Counted from the first letter of the stretch, positions 1 to 8,411 are shown. The stretch: DNA of 64,000 nucleotides from an uncultured Devosia sp. (GCF_963517015.1 NZ_CAUQDV010000001.1:2114001-2178000); one strand, 5' to 3'. The notes: generated by a model not told the origin, from the letters alone. Translations and numbers: made by a program.

Positions 1-664
1 CTTCCGTCGTGTAGTTCTTGATTTCGATGGCCTTGTCTAACCCGGTTTCCTCGCGGCGACGCTCGGGCAGCAGACGATAGCAGAGGGCGAGAAAGACCAC
101 GCCGACCACCGAGAGCGCGAGGCCGGTGGGCGTATAGTCGAACATGGTGAAGGCCTGCCCGGTCATTTCCTCGCGCACGCGGGAGACGATGATATTGGGC
201 GAGGTGCCGATCTGGGTCATCAACCCGCCCAGCAGCGAGGCAAAGGACATGGGCATCAGGAAGAGCGATGGCGAGACGCCGGATTTGCGGGCCATCTGGA
301 AGGCAATCGGCATCATGATGGCCAGCGCGCCGATATTCTTGACGAAGGCGCTGAGCACCGCGACGACAACCACCAGCAGGAGCAGTTGCGACCGGGGCGA
401 AGCAATATTGGGCGCATAGCGGCGAACGGCCACTTCCATGATGCCGGAGTGGGAAACGGCCGCGCTCACCACCAGGGCCGCGCCGACGATGATGACGATA
501 TCGTCGGCAAAGCCGGAAAAGGCCTCGGCTGGCGGCACGATGCCAAAGGCCAGAGCGGCGAGCAGTGCCCCCACCGCCACCACATCGTAGCGCCAGCGCC
601 CCCAGATGAAAGCCACCATCATGCAGCCAATGGTGAGGAAGGCGAGGGTCTGGGGAAGTGTCAT
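1..664 (-). CDS. SLC13-family permease (N-terminal part, runs off window)
   Basis: The reverse strand reads open from an ATG at 664 to the window edge, giving the first 221 residues. It opens with hydrophobic helices (ending near GRWRYDVVAVGALLAALAFG). These are followed by a region reading FADDIVIIVGAALVVSAAV, then FVKNIGALAIMMPIA and a GGLMTQIGTSPNIIV segment. That NIGA...P and GT(S)PNI pattern is typical of the SLC13/CitT/ArsB-like sodium:anion symporters. Such proteins sit in the inner membrane and import sulfate, dicarboxylates or similar anions; the substrate cannot be told from this part. Many relatives carry TrkA_C domains after the helices, which would lie outside the window. Stop and C-terminus are not visible. 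Confidence 0.82.
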   Translation of the reverse strand, partial: MTLPQTLAFLTIGCMMVAFIWGRWRYDVVAVGALLAALAFGIVPPAEAFSGFADDIVIIVGAALVVSAAVSHSGIMEVAVRRYAPNIASPRSQLLLLVVVVAVLSAFVKNIGALAIMMPIAFQMARKSGVSPSLFLMPMSFASLLGGLMTQIGTSPNIIVSRVREEMTGQAFTMFDYTPTGLALSVVGVVFLALCYRLLPERRREETGLDKAIEIKNYTTE

Positions 665-983
665 GATGACTCCGGAAGGCGCAGCCTAACGAAGAACAGC
701 GGCAAGCCGATCCGGCAAGGGCGGAAATTATTGCGGCAGGAGGATTTTGCGTGGAACCGGCTCGAATTGAAGCGACGCATCCAGATGCACAATTGTTCCT
801 GTCTGCCGTTCGACAAGGCATTTTCTATGGGGCCGTGGATCATCTGGAATGGGCAGAATTTTCCCGCCACGGGCAGTTTTTGCTTCAGTTTGTATCCAGC
901 GATTTCCTAAATCACTGACAGGCAACATGTTCCTGGTGGCATGATAATTGCGACTCCTTCTTCGTCCGGATGAGGAGACGGCA
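665..983. other. Intergenic region between divergent genes
   Basis: About 320 bases separate the permease start on the reverse strand from the ATG of the next forward gene. Open frames here have no family resemblance and no good ribosome site. The forward gene is preceded by GAGGAGAC at about 971-978, a good Shine-Dalgarno. Promoters for both divergent genes presumably lie here, but I cannot point to a confident -35/-10 pair. Confidence 0.5.
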
Positions 984-1484
984 ATGCAGATTGGTTCTCA
1001 AAGCGGTTCGCAAATCGTGCCTGCGGCAAAGCGGGACAAGGCGCCGGAACCGGCCTTCCGACCGACGCACACGACGGTGGTCAAACGTGCGGACCTACCC
1101 AAAAGCGTTCAAGAGCAAGATGCGCGGAAGGTGGTATTCCCTACTTCCATGCTGCTCACCAAAACCGACATCGCGCTGATCGAGCGCGCAACGGGCATCA
1201 AGACGGACTACGAGACCGGCGAATTCACGCCTGCAGAAGGCCATTCGGAGAAGGCCGGCAACTTCATCATGGAGTTGCAACAGATGCGCTACGACAAGTG
1301 GCTGCGACAGGAGCCGGTGGCCGAGCTCACGCCGGAAGCCCTGACCAAGCTGTTCGATGACGCGAAAAGCCGAGGCATCAATATCGACAAGGACATGCTC
1401 GACAAGGCGCTGGCATGGTTTGAAGAACGCGCAGAAAAGGCCCTCGCCGACGCGACGGGGCTGCGGGTGGATGTGTTGGCGTGA
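984..1484 (+). CDS. Hypothetical cytoplasmic protein
   Basis: A 166-residue protein I do not recognise. The frame is open further upstream to 948, but the ATG at 984 follows GAGGAGAC at ideal distance, so I start it there. There is no signal peptide or membrane segment. The first 50 residues are polar, Lys/Pro-rich and probably disordered. From about residue 60 it contains LLTKTDIALIERATGIKTDY, then helices rich in Glu/Lys/Ala, including FDDAKSRGINIDKDMLDKAL and a charged C-terminal helix. Codon use is like the core genes. It stands alone, divergent from the permease and convergent with the outer-membrane protein gene. No function is proposed. Confidence 0.7.
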   Translation: MQIGSQSGSQIVPAAKRDKAPEPAFRPTHTTVVKRADLPKSVQEQDARKVVFPTSMLLTKTDIALIERATGIKTDYETGEFTPAEGHSEKAGNFIMELQQMRYDKWLRQEPVAELTPEALTKLFDDAKSRGINIDKDMLDKALAWFEERAEKALADATGLRVDVLA

Positions 1485-1769
1485 TGTGGTGAGGGCGACT
1501 GGAGGCTATCGGGTGGTTGCGGGCAGGCCGGTTTCTGAACTGAAAGCACGTCATACCGGCACTTGCCGAGATGATGAGAGTTTTGAGCGTTCCACTTTCA
1601 ACCACTCTCGGTAAAAGGCTGGAACCTCTGAAGTTGCAGAGGGGGCTGCTAAACTCTTAAAATCCAAGCTCCGGAAATGCGAACTGCAAAATCGACCGGT
1701 TCCACCCAGTGACACTATACGAATGCCAAAAATGCTTTTCGCAACTCGGAAGTTGGTCTTCGGACGAGC

Positions 1770-2435
1770 TTAGAACCGAAAGTTTAAGCCGGTCGAGATT
1801 TTGTGAAATGACAGCTGGTCGGTGAGCGTAACACCTGCACCGGTGAACACGTCAAATTCACCTAAGTGGACGTAGCTGTATTCAGTCTGGATTGTTGCGT
1901 GCTCGGCTACAGCATACTCGTGGCCAACGCCGCCTACAAAACCAAACCTGGGGTTGTCGATAACGCCTGCCACATCATTCCCATCGGCGCTGACAGACAT
2001 TGTTGCAATGGCCGCGCCAGCGTGAGCATAAAACAAGTTGTTGTGCTGGATCACGCCTACTCTGGCACGGAGCGTGCCTAGTCCAGTTAGCCGGTACTCC
2101 GCCTCGGTGGAAGCAATATCGGGGATCGTTACATTGCCGGTCAGTCCGATATTGCTGATCGAATAATCCGCAACGAAACCAGCCAGAAATGACTCTTGGG
2201 AATAGTCATAACCTGCCCGGATAACTGCCTCCAGGCCGCCGATCGAACTGGATAGCTGACCGGGGGCAGCGTCGGTCGTGAAGTTCAATGTCCCAGATCC
2301 TACGCCGCCGGAGACGCCAATGTAACTGCCGCTCCATGGACTAGTTTGTTGAACAGTTGGGGCTGTCAGATAGTCAGCTGCAGGTGTCGGTAACGCCGTG
2401 ATTGATGAAATGAGTGCTGCTGCAATAAACTTCAT
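1770..2435 (-). CDS. Outer-membrane beta-barrel protein, Omp25/opacity-like
   Basis: A 221-residue exported protein. It has a short N-terminal signal (MKFIAAALISSITALPTPAA), then a Trp-Ser-Gly-Ser-Tyr-Ile-Gly-Val opening strand and alternating hydrophobic/polar strands such as AEYRLTGLGTLRARVGV. The last residue is Phe (GLNFRF), the usual signature for insertion by the Bam complex. This matches small 8-strand porin-like proteins common in Rhizobiales (Omp25/Omp31, OmpA-like beta-barrel family). The ATG at 2435 has GGAG about 8 bases upstream. The gene and its flanks (about 1600-2560) are visibly poorer in G+C and less codon-biased than neighbouring genes, so recent acquisition is possible. 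The 285 bases downstream, up to the neighbouring gene end at 1484, hold no gene I can support. Confidence 0.8.
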   Translation of the reverse strand: MKFIAAALISSITALPTPAADYLTAPTVQQTSPWSGSYIGVSGGVGSGTLNFTTDAAPGQLSSSIGGLEAVIRAGYDYSQESFLAGFVADYSISNIGLTGNVTIPDIASTEAEYRLTGLGTLRARVGVIQHNNLFYAHAGAAIATMSVSADGNDVAGVIDNPRFGFVGGVGHEYAVAEHATIQTEYSYVHLGEFDVFTGAGVTLTDQLSFHKISTGLNFRF

Positions 2436-2560
2436 TAAAAAGCTCCGTCTCCATTGACGAAAGCATGGCTCAAGATGGTTAATTGTGGATGAAGTTCGCT
2501 ATCTCAATCGTAGAACCCGCCGACCTTGAAGGCAGGTTTCGGTGAGGTTTAGCACAAACA

Positions 2561-3217
2561 TTAATCACTGACTGGAGTAGGCACCAGCCTGGCGCGGCCG
2601 ATACCGCCAACGCGCCTGGGAGAGTTGCTACCGCTCATGAGTTCCATTTTATCAGGCCACGGCGGTATCCGCTTGGCCAGCCAGATGTCGGGCTTGCCTG
2701 GGCCGTTGGCGTCGGGGATGAAACCGACGACGGTGAAGCCGCAGTTTTTGTAGAAGGTGAGCGGATGCTTCCGGTCAGGGAGCGGCGTGAGGTCGCGCAG
2801 CATGGATGCCGTGTCTGAATAGAGGTCTGCGGCAAAAGCGGTGGTACCGCCAAAGTCGTCATCGCTCCCAAGGTAGAGGGTGAGCACGCCGGCGGCGCGG
2901 GCCTTGTCTTCCAGGGCCTGGATCAGACGCCTGCCAATGCCTCGTCCCTGATGGCGCGGCGCGACCACCAGCGGGTGCAGCTCCCAGGCGTGGGAATAGC
3001 TTGCGATGGCACCCGTCCAGCCACAGACCACGCCGTCCTCGACCGCAGCGAGGCCGGTCCACTCCGTGTTGGCAAGGAGGCTGTTGATCTCGTCGCACGC
3101 CTCACCGAGGGTTTTCCAGGCGGACGGGACGTGATCAAGCGCTGCTACAAGCGTTTCGGCGGCGGTCTCAAGTTGAGACGAGCTTAGGTCGGAAAATGGA
3201 ACGATGCTGATCGTCAT
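2561..3217 (-). CDS. GNAT acetyltransferase resembling AAC(6')-Ii
   Basis: A 218-residue GNAT enzyme. Several blocks recall the Enterococcus faecium aminoglycoside 6'-N-acetyltransferase AAC(6')-Ii: WELHPLVV (78-85), the acetyl-CoA loop RHQGRGIG (88-95), YLGSDDDFGGTT (115-126), DLYSDT, FYKNCGFTVVGFIPDANG (155-172) and KPDIWLAKRI (175-184). In AAC(6')-Ii the Glu and His of the ELHPL block sit at the active site; here they are Glu79 and His81. Enzymes of this type move an acetyl group from acetyl-CoA to the 6'-amine of aminoglycosides, although the physiological substrate is often unknown. A Pro/Arg-rich tail of about 35 residues after residue 185 is extra. The ATG has AGGAG just upstream. Resistance is inference from sequence memory only. 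Confidence 0.75.
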   Translation of the reverse strand: MTISIVPFSDLSSSQLETAAETLVAALDHVPSAWKTLGEACDEINSLLANTEWTGLAAVEDGVVCGWTGAIASYSHAWELHPLVVAPRHQGRGIGRRLIQALEDKARAAGVLTLYLGSDDDFGGTTAFAADLYSDTASMLRDLTPLPDRKHPLTFYKNCGFTVVGFIPDANGPGKPDIWLAKRIPPWPDKMELMSGSNSPRRVGGIGRARLVPTPVSD

Positions 3218-3312
3218 GGCCGGCTCCTGCGTTCGTTGCCGATTCTTGAATGCGTCAGGCCTCAGGTTAGAGGGCGGTATTGCGGGTTGGTCAATGCGCC
3301 CGGACGGTCGGG

Positions 3313-4170
3313 TCAGGCCTCGAAAGCCCGGCGATACTCTCTCGGCGTGGTGCCCTTCAACGCCCTGAACTGGCGGTTGAAATTGGCGAGCGAGTCGTAG
3401 CCGACGGCGCCGGCGATCTGGCCGATGGGCATGGTGCCGGAGGAGAGCAGGGCGCAGGCGCGGCCGATGCGGAGGCGGATCAGATATTGGCTGACGGTCT
3501 GGCGGGTGTGGCGCAAAAAGGTACGGTGGAGGCCCGATGGGCTGAGCGCGGCAATGTCGGCGAGCTGGGCGATGGTGATCGGTTCGGCAAAGCCGGCATG
3601 AATATGGTCGAGGACGCGGTCGATGCGGCCGCGATCGGCCGAGGCGGGTGCCAGCTCGGGCGCGCTAGCGGAAAGCGCGGAGCAGGCGCGATCCGTTGCG
3701 AGCGTGCTGAGGACGGAGACCAGCGCCAGGAAGCGCTCGACCGGTGGCAGGGTGAAGAGGGTTTCGATGGCCGGGCGGACCTGGCGCGCGGCGGGTTCGG
3801 AGAATTTTAGGCCATTGGCGGCGCGGGCAAGCAGGGCGCCGACGGGACGGAGTTCGGCATTGGCGGTCAGGCGTTCGGCCCATTCGGGCAGGAACCACAT
3901 CACAAGGGCATTGTGCGGCTGCGTTGGGTCGGGCCGGTCCAGCGAATGCCAGGTGTGGGGCAGATAGGGACCGATCAGCACGAGGTCGCCGGGTTCGTAA
4001 CGGCCGATGTGGTCGCCGATGAAACGCTGGCCGTAAGAGTTGAGCGTCAGGGTCAGCTCGAATTCGGGGTGGTGGTGCCACTGGAAGGGAATGCCGTCAT
4101 CGAGCCGCCGGTCGAGCGTGGCCCAGGAGGCGTCTGCGTCGGGCGTCAGATGTTCGAGATAGGACTTCAT
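3313..4170 (-). CDS. AraC-family transcriptional regulator
   Basis: A 285-residue regulator. The N-terminal part is a cupin-like sensor (FQWHHHPEFELTL, then GDLVLIGPYLPHTWHS). The last 100 residues are the two-helix-turn-helix AraC DNA-binding domain, with ITIAQLADIAALSPSGLHRTF and IGQIAGAVGYDSLANFNRQF followed by GTTPREYRR. The longer open frame to 4287 would add an unrelated 39 residues; the ATG at 4170 starts the cupin domain directly. It is divergent from the PhyH-type dioxygenase gene at 4302, with 131 bases between them, so it probably controls that gene and itself. The inducer is unknown, most likely a small organic molecule bound by the cupin. Confidence 0.88.
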   Translation of the reverse strand: MKSYLEHLTPDADASWATLDRRLDDGIPFQWHHHPEFELTLTLNSYGQRFIGDHIGRYEPGDLVLIGPYLPHTWHSLDRPDPTQPHNALVMWFLPEWAERLTANAELRPVGALLARAANGLKFSEPAARQVRPAIETLFTLPPVERFLALVSVLSTLATDRACSALSASAPELAPASADRGRIDRVLDHIHAGFAEPITIAQLADIAALSPSGLHRTFLRHTRQTVSQYLIRLRIGRACALLSSGTMPIGQIAGAVGYDSLANFNRQFRALKGTTPREYRRAFEA

Positions 4171-4301
4171 GTGGCGTCGCTCGCATGCGCTACGCCAGAA
4201 TAGTATCGATAATCGCCATTGCGCGGCAAGATGCGCCGCAAAATCTTGAGTAGCCTCAATCCCATCAGCAAGTCCCAAGGGGGACATGATGGGAGAGAGA
4301 C

Positions 4302-5240
4302 ATGCAGCCGGCCACGAAACGCGACAGCCATCCGACCACGCAGGTGGTGACCACCCAGCTCAAGGATATCGTCAAGAAACTGCCGCTGCGGGTGCTGAGC
4401 CCGGCAGACTGGGAGCATTGGGTGACCAGGGGCTATGTGATTGTGCGCGGTGCGGTGCCGCCGGAAAATGTCGAGCGGCTCAAGGGTTTGCTGTGGGAAT
4501 TTGATGAAAAGAATCCGGCTGACCCGAGCACCTGGTATGCGCCGCAGCGCCGCGACCACAAGATGAAGGAGCTCAATGGCACGGGCATGGTGGAAATCTA
4601 CAACCACCAGTTTCTGTGGGACAACCGGATGGAGCAGCGCCTCTATGACGCCTTCGTCGATATCTGGGATCTCGAAGAACTGTGGACCAGCATCGACCGG
4701 GCCAATCTCAACGTACCCAAGAAGGTGCATGGCAATCCGAACGGCTTCATTCACTGGGACAGCGACACTTCGCTTGATCCACTTCCCATTGGCGTGCAGG
4801 GGGTGTTGAGCCTGGTCAAGCAGGATGGCGACGTCGGCGGTTTCCAGTGCATTCCCGAGCTGTTCTATGACTTCGACAATTGGATGAAGACGCAGCCGGC
4901 GGATCGCGACCCGATGCATCCCGATACTACCGGGCTCACGATCACCAATATCGAGATGGAGCCGGGCGACCTGATGATCTTCAACACGCTGCTGGCGCAT
5001 GGCGTGCGGCCCAATCACTCCAAGGACCGGGTGCGCATGGCGCAGTATATTTCAATGTATCCCGCCGATGAGGCCAACGTGGCCGAGCGGGCCGAGCGCA
5101 TCCGGCTCTGGCGTGAGCTTGACCACCCACAGCGCGATGCCTTTCCCGGTGATCCGCGCGACTGGGAGAAGAAGAATGCTTCCACCGCCGAGCTGACGCC
5201 GCTGGGCGAGAAGCTGCTCGGGCTCAAGAGCTGGCACTAA
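4302..5240 (+). CDS. Phytanoyl-CoA dioxygenase (PhyH) family protein
   Basis: A 312-residue non-heme Fe(II)/2-oxoglutarate-dependent oxygenase. The iron-binding facial triad is visible as HWD (His151, Asp153) and the distal His233 in LLAHGVRPN, with GDLMIFN just before it. Asn/Arg residues after it probably bind 2-oxoglutarate. Bacterial PhyH-family proteins hydroxylate diverse substrates (ectoine, phosphonates, lipids, natural products), so the substrate is open. The start at 4302 follows GGGAGAGAGAC; an upstream overlapping frame is a shadow. It is transcribed alone, divergent from an AraC regulator and convergent with cysW, which ends 22 bases away. Confidence 0.85.
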   Translation: MQPATKRDSHPTTQVVTTQLKDIVKKLPLRVLSPADWEHWVTRGYVIVRGAVPPENVERLKGLLWEFDEKNPADPSTWYAPQRRDHKMKELNGTGMVEIYNHQFLWDNRMEQRLYDAFVDIWDLEELWTSIDRANLNVPKKVHGNPNGFIHWDSDTSLDPLPIGVQGVLSLVKQDGDVGGFQCIPELFYDFDNWMKTQPADRDPMHPDTTGLTITNIEMEPGDLMIFNTLLAHGVRPNHSKDRVRMAQYISMYPADEANVAERAERIRLWRELDHPQRDAFPGDPRDWEKKNASTAELTPLGEKLLGLKSWH

Positions 5241-5261
5241 GCGAGGGCGGCGGCTGGTGAC

Positions 5262-6080
5262 CTAGCGCCAGCCGCCCCTGGCTTCGAGGGTGGATTTCAG
5301 CACCAGAGTCAGCACGGCCATAAAGGCCAGGGTCGAGGCGGCAGCGAAGGCGCCGGTGACGTTGAAATCGTTGAACAGCTGGTTGATCTGCAGTGGCAGG
5401 GTATTGGTCTGGCCGCGGATCGAGCCGGAGACCACCGAGACGGCGCCGAATTCGCCTATGACGCGGGCATTGGTGAGGATGGCGCCATAAAGAATGGCCC
5501 AGCGGATATTGGGCAGCGTCACGTGAAAGAACATCTGCCAGCCGTTGGCGCCCAGCGATAGCGCGGCTTCCTCGTCCTCGGTGCCCTGCTGCTGCATCAG
5601 CGGAATGAGCTCGCGAGCGACAAAAGGCGCCGTCACGAATAGGCTGACGAGGAAGATGGCCCAGACGGTGAACATCAGCTGGATGCCAGCGCCCTGAAGC
5701 ACGGGGCCGAGCAGGCCCTGACCGCCGTAGAGGAAGAGATAGACCGTGCCGGCGACAATGGGGCTGACGGCTGCGGGCAGCTCGATCAGGGTGATCAGCA
5801 CCTGACGGCCGGGGAATTTGAAGCGGGTGACCAGCCAGGCAATGGCCACGCCGACCACGATATTGATCGGCACGACGACCACCGCAGTCAGGACGGTGAG
5901 GCCGATAGCGTGGACGGTGGTGGGTTCAAGGATATTGGCGAGATAGGTGCCGATGCCCTCGCGCAGGGCGAAGGCGAAGATTACCGCCAGGGGCACGACC
6001 AGCAGAATGGCCGCGAAGAAGACGGCGAGGGCGATGAGCCAGACCTGGGCGGAGGAGCGCCTTGCCACTGTGGTGCTCAT
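5262..6080 (-). CDS. cysW: Sulfate/thiosulfate ABC transporter permease CysW
   Basis: A 272-residue inner-membrane permease with six hydrophobic segments. It has the CysW-type stretch LIELPAAVSPIVAGTVYLFL and the ATPase-docking EAA loop EEAALSLGANGWQMFFHVTLPNI. It forms the channel with CysT for sulfate or thiosulfate import. Its ATG shares one base with the cysT stop (TGATG), so the two are translationally coupled. In most genomes cysA, the ATPase, follows cysW. Here the next gene downstream is the convergent PhyH-family gene, so no ATPase is encoded in this operon. Confidence 0.93.
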   Translation of the reverse strand: MSTTVARRSSAQVWLIALAVFFAAILLVVPLAVIFAFALREGIGTYLANILEPTTVHAIGLTVLTAVVVVPINIVVGVAIAWLVTRFKFPGRQVLITLIELPAAVSPIVAGTVYLFLYGGQGLLGPVLQGAGIQLMFTVWAIFLVSLFVTAPFVARELIPLMQQQGTEDEEAALSLGANGWQMFFHVTLPNIRWAILYGAILTNARVIGEFGAVSVVSGSIRGQTNTLPLQINQLFNDFNVTGAFAAASTLAFMAVLTLVLKSTLEARGGWR

Positions 6081-6916
6081 CAGCGGCTCCGATCGGCGTA
6101 GCGGACCTGCCAGGCCTGGAGGGCATTGGTCAGGAGCAGGGTGACGAAGGCGGCGACGAGCAGGACGAAGGCGAGGGCAGCGGCGCCTTCGTAGTTATAT
6201 TCGTCGAGGCGGATGAAGATCAGCAGCGAGACGATTTCGGTCAGGCCCGGCAGGTTGCCGGCGATAAAGACGACGGCGCCGAATTCGCCCAGCGAGCGGG
6301 CGAAGGAGAGCACGCAGCCGGCCATGAAGGCAGGCAGGATGGTGGGCCAGATGACGCGGGCAAAGACCTGCCATGGCGTGGCGCCCAAGGTGCGCGCGGC
6401 TTCCTCCAGCTCGCCCTGCATTTCCTCGAGCACCGGCTGGACGGTGCGGACGACGAAGGGAATGGAGGTGAAGGTCATGGCGACGATGATGCCGGCCTGG
6501 GTGTAGTTGATCTTGAAGCCATTGGGCTCAAGGAACTGGCCATACCAGCCGGTGGGGGCAAAGAGCGTCACGAGGACGAGGCCGGCCACGGCGGTGGGCA
6601 GGGCAAAGGGCAGGTCGACCAGGGCATCGAGAATGCGCTTGCCGGGAAAGCTGTAGCGGGTCAGCACCCAGGCGAGCAGCAGGCCGAGGGCGCCGTTGAT
6701 CAGGGTGGCGATGAAGGCCGAGCTGAAGGTGATGCGATAGGCGGCAAGCGAGCGATTGGAGGCGACAATGCGCCAGAAATCCTCGAAGCCCATGCCGGCG
6801 ACCTTGAGCAGCATGGCGAGCAGCGGCAGGACCACGATGATAGTCAGGTAGAGCATGGAAATGCCCAGCGTCAGCCCGAAGCCGGGCAGGAGATGTTTGC
6901 CGGGTTTTTTCGCCAT
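6080..6916 (-). CDS. cysT: Sulfate/thiosulfate ABC transporter permease CysT (CysU)
   Basis: A 278-residue inner-membrane permease. Key stretches are LVDLPFALPTAVAGLVLVTL, LFAPTGWYGQFL and the EAA loop EEAARTLGATPWQVFARVIWPTI. The protein pairs with CysW. The gene follows sbp after 108 bases that contain two hairpins, so less permease than binding protein may be made, as is usual for such operons. The start at 6916 encodes MAKKPGKHLLPGF, normal for the family. Confidence 0.93.
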   Translation of the reverse strand: MAKKPGKHLLPGFGLTLGISMLYLTIIVVLPLLAMLLKVAGMGFEDFWRIVASNRSLAAYRITFSSAFIATLINGALGLLLAWVLTRYSFPGKRILDALVDLPFALPTAVAGLVLVTLFAPTGWYGQFLEPNGFKINYTQAGIIVAMTFTSIPFVVRTVQPVLEEMQGELEEAARTLGATPWQVFARVIWPTILPAFMAGCVLSFARSLGEFGAVVFIAGNLPGLTEIVSLLIFIRLDEYNYEGAAALAFVLLVAAFVTLLLTNALQAWQVRYADRSR

Positions 6917-6933
6917 GGTCTCTTGTGCAAATG

Positions 6934-7001
6934 GGCGGGCACGGGCCCGCCTTCTTATTGAGTTGGATACCCCCTCCCATCCTCCCCCTGATAGGGGGAG
7001 G
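6934..7001. repeat. Two hairpins between sbp and cysT
   Basis: Two perfect palindromes lie in the sbp-cysT gap. One has 7-base arms (6934-6940 with 6945-6951, loop ACGG). The other has 9-base arms, CCTCCCCCT (6981-6989) and AGGGGGAGG (6993-7001), with loop GAT. The second resembles a CCTCCCCCTGATAGGGGG element that I know as a frequent intergenic palindrome in this order. In the mRNA they would stabilise the sbp end and partly block read-through into cysT; that role is inferred. Confidence 0.6.
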
Positions 7002-7024
7002 GGCCGGGCCGGAGGATGCGGCGC

Positions 7025-8008
7025 TTATTGGTTCACGAAAACCTTGTCGAGCAGGCCGCCGTCGGCGAAGTGCTCGGTGGAGACCTGTTCCCAGCCGCCA
7101 AAGGCGTCTTCGACGGTTACGAGGCGGATGTCGGGGAAGGTTTCGGCGTGGGCAGCAGCGACGGTTTCGTCCTGCGGGCGGTGGAAGTTGGCGGCAGCGA
7201 CTTCCTGGCCTTCAGGGGTGAAGAGGAAATCGAGATAGGCCTTGGCGAGCTCGCGGCTGCCCCGCTGGTCGACGACCTTGTCCACGATGGCGACGGGGAA
7301 TTCGGACAGGAAGCTAACCGAGGGGATGACGGCATCATAGTTGTCTTCGCCCAGCTGCTGGCGGACAGCGAGCACTTCGGCCTCGAAGGTCACCAGCACG
7401 TCGCCGAGCTGGCGCTCGGTAAAAGCGGTGGTGGCGGCGCGGCCGCCGGTCTCGAAAACCGGGACATTGGCAAAGAGCTTGGTCAGGAATTCCTCGATCT
7501 GGGCCTCGTCGCCGGCATATTCCTCGGTGGCCCAGGCGCGGGCGGCCAGATAGGTGTAGCGGCCGTTGCCGGAGGTTTTCGGGTTCGGGAAGATCACCTG
7601 GACGCCTTCGGCGGCGAGATCACCCCAGTCGGAAATCTGCTTGGGATTGCCGGCGCGGACGAGGAAGGCCGGGAAGGAATAGAAGGGCGCGGCATTGTTG
7701 GGGAATTCGGACTGCCAGTCTTCGGAGACGAAGCCGCCTTCGACCAGCTTGTCGACGTCGGTCACCTGATTGAAGGTCACCACATCGGCGGCGAGGCCTT
7801 CGAGAATGGCGCGGGCCTGAGCGGAGGAGCCGGCGTGGGACTGGTTGACCGTGACGGTGGCGCCCGAGGCGGCATAGGCCGCGTTCTCGGCGGCGAAGAC
7901 TTCGCGCGCGATGTCATAGGAGGCGTTGAGGATATCGGTGGGCTGGGCGAAGGCCGGGGCGCTACCGAAGGCCAGAACTGCTGCGGCGGTGGCGAAAAGC
8001 TTGTTCAT
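7025..8008 (-). CDS. sbp: Sulfate ABC transporter periplasmic binding protein
   Basis: A 327-residue periplasmic protein. The signal peptide MNKLFATAAAVLAFGSAPAFAQ is followed by the family opening DILNASYDIAREVFAAENAAY. Next come NQSHAGSSAQARAI, AADVVTFNQVTDVDKL, VIFPNPKTSGNGRYTYLAA and FTPEGQEVAAANFHRP, the usual blocks of Sbp/CysP proteins. It captures sulfate (or thiosulfate) in the periplasm and hands it to CysTW. It is the first gene of the operon; the promoter must lie between 8009 and the repeat at 8179. The gene symbol is by family; cysP is the alternative. Confidence 0.92.
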   Translation of the reverse strand: MNKLFATAAAVLAFGSAPAFAQPTDILNASYDIAREVFAAENAAYAASGATVTVNQSHAGSSAQARAILEGLAADVVTFNQVTDVDKLVEGGFVSEDWQSEFPNNAAPFYSFPAFLVRAGNPKQISDWGDLAAEGVQVIFPNPKTSGNGRYTYLAARAWATEEYAGDEAQIEEFLTKLFANVPVFETGGRAATTAFTERQLGDVLVTFEAEVLAVRQQLGEDNYDAVIPSVSFLSEFPVAIVDKVVDQRGSRELAKAYLDFLFTPEGQEVAAANFHRPQDETVAAAHAETFPDIRLVTVEDAFGGWEQVSTEHFADGGLLDKVFVNQ

Positions 8009-8178
8009 GGACGCTGATTTCCAACGAAAGGGAGGACGTTGGGCAGCAGAAGGTCTGATCGCTAAGGCAGCGTCCAGCGGTAAAGCGCTGTTCCGGATGA
8101 GTAATTTACGGCGGGGCAGGGTGTCGCAATGCGATTGCGCGGGAAGAGGATCGGGAGGGATTTTGTTTCCACATACTC

Positions 8179-8307
8179 GGTGTCATCCCGGCCTTGAGCC
8201 GGGGCCCATCCTGAGATGACTGGTTCGCCGCAAGGTCGATCAATCAACCACCTTGCGGCTGTGGCCTGATCTCGGGATGGGCCCCGGCTCAAGGCCGGGG
8301 TGACACC
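8179..8307. repeat. Dispersed palindromic repeat family A, copy 1
   Basis: Outer arms of 33 bases (8179-8211 and 8275-8307) are reverse complements with one mismatch; their core is GGCCTTGAGCCGGGG. Inside is a second inverted repeat built on CCGCAAGGT and ACCTTGCGG. The same double-hairpin layout recurs at 20210, 25951 and 34621. It lies between the convergent or unrelated ends of rimO and sbp transcription, outside any gene. It looks like a REP/BIME-type element. Confidence 0.88.
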
Positions 8308-8350
8308 GTGGGTGGGGGGACGTCTGTGAAAGCTTTAACTCCGGTCAAAC

Positions 8351-8382
8351 AAAAGGCGCCGCTTGTGCGGCGCCTTTAGAAT
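8351..8382 (-). terminator. Rho-independent terminator of rimO
   Basis: An 11-base perfect stem (8352-8362 with 8367-8377, loop TTGT) of AAAGGCGCCGC type. Read on the reverse strand it ends in TTTTGTTTG, and it lies 35-60 bases after the rimO stop. Confidence 0.85.
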
Positions 8383-8411
8383 TTGAGTCCGGCGATCCGG
8401 CCAAGTCACTG

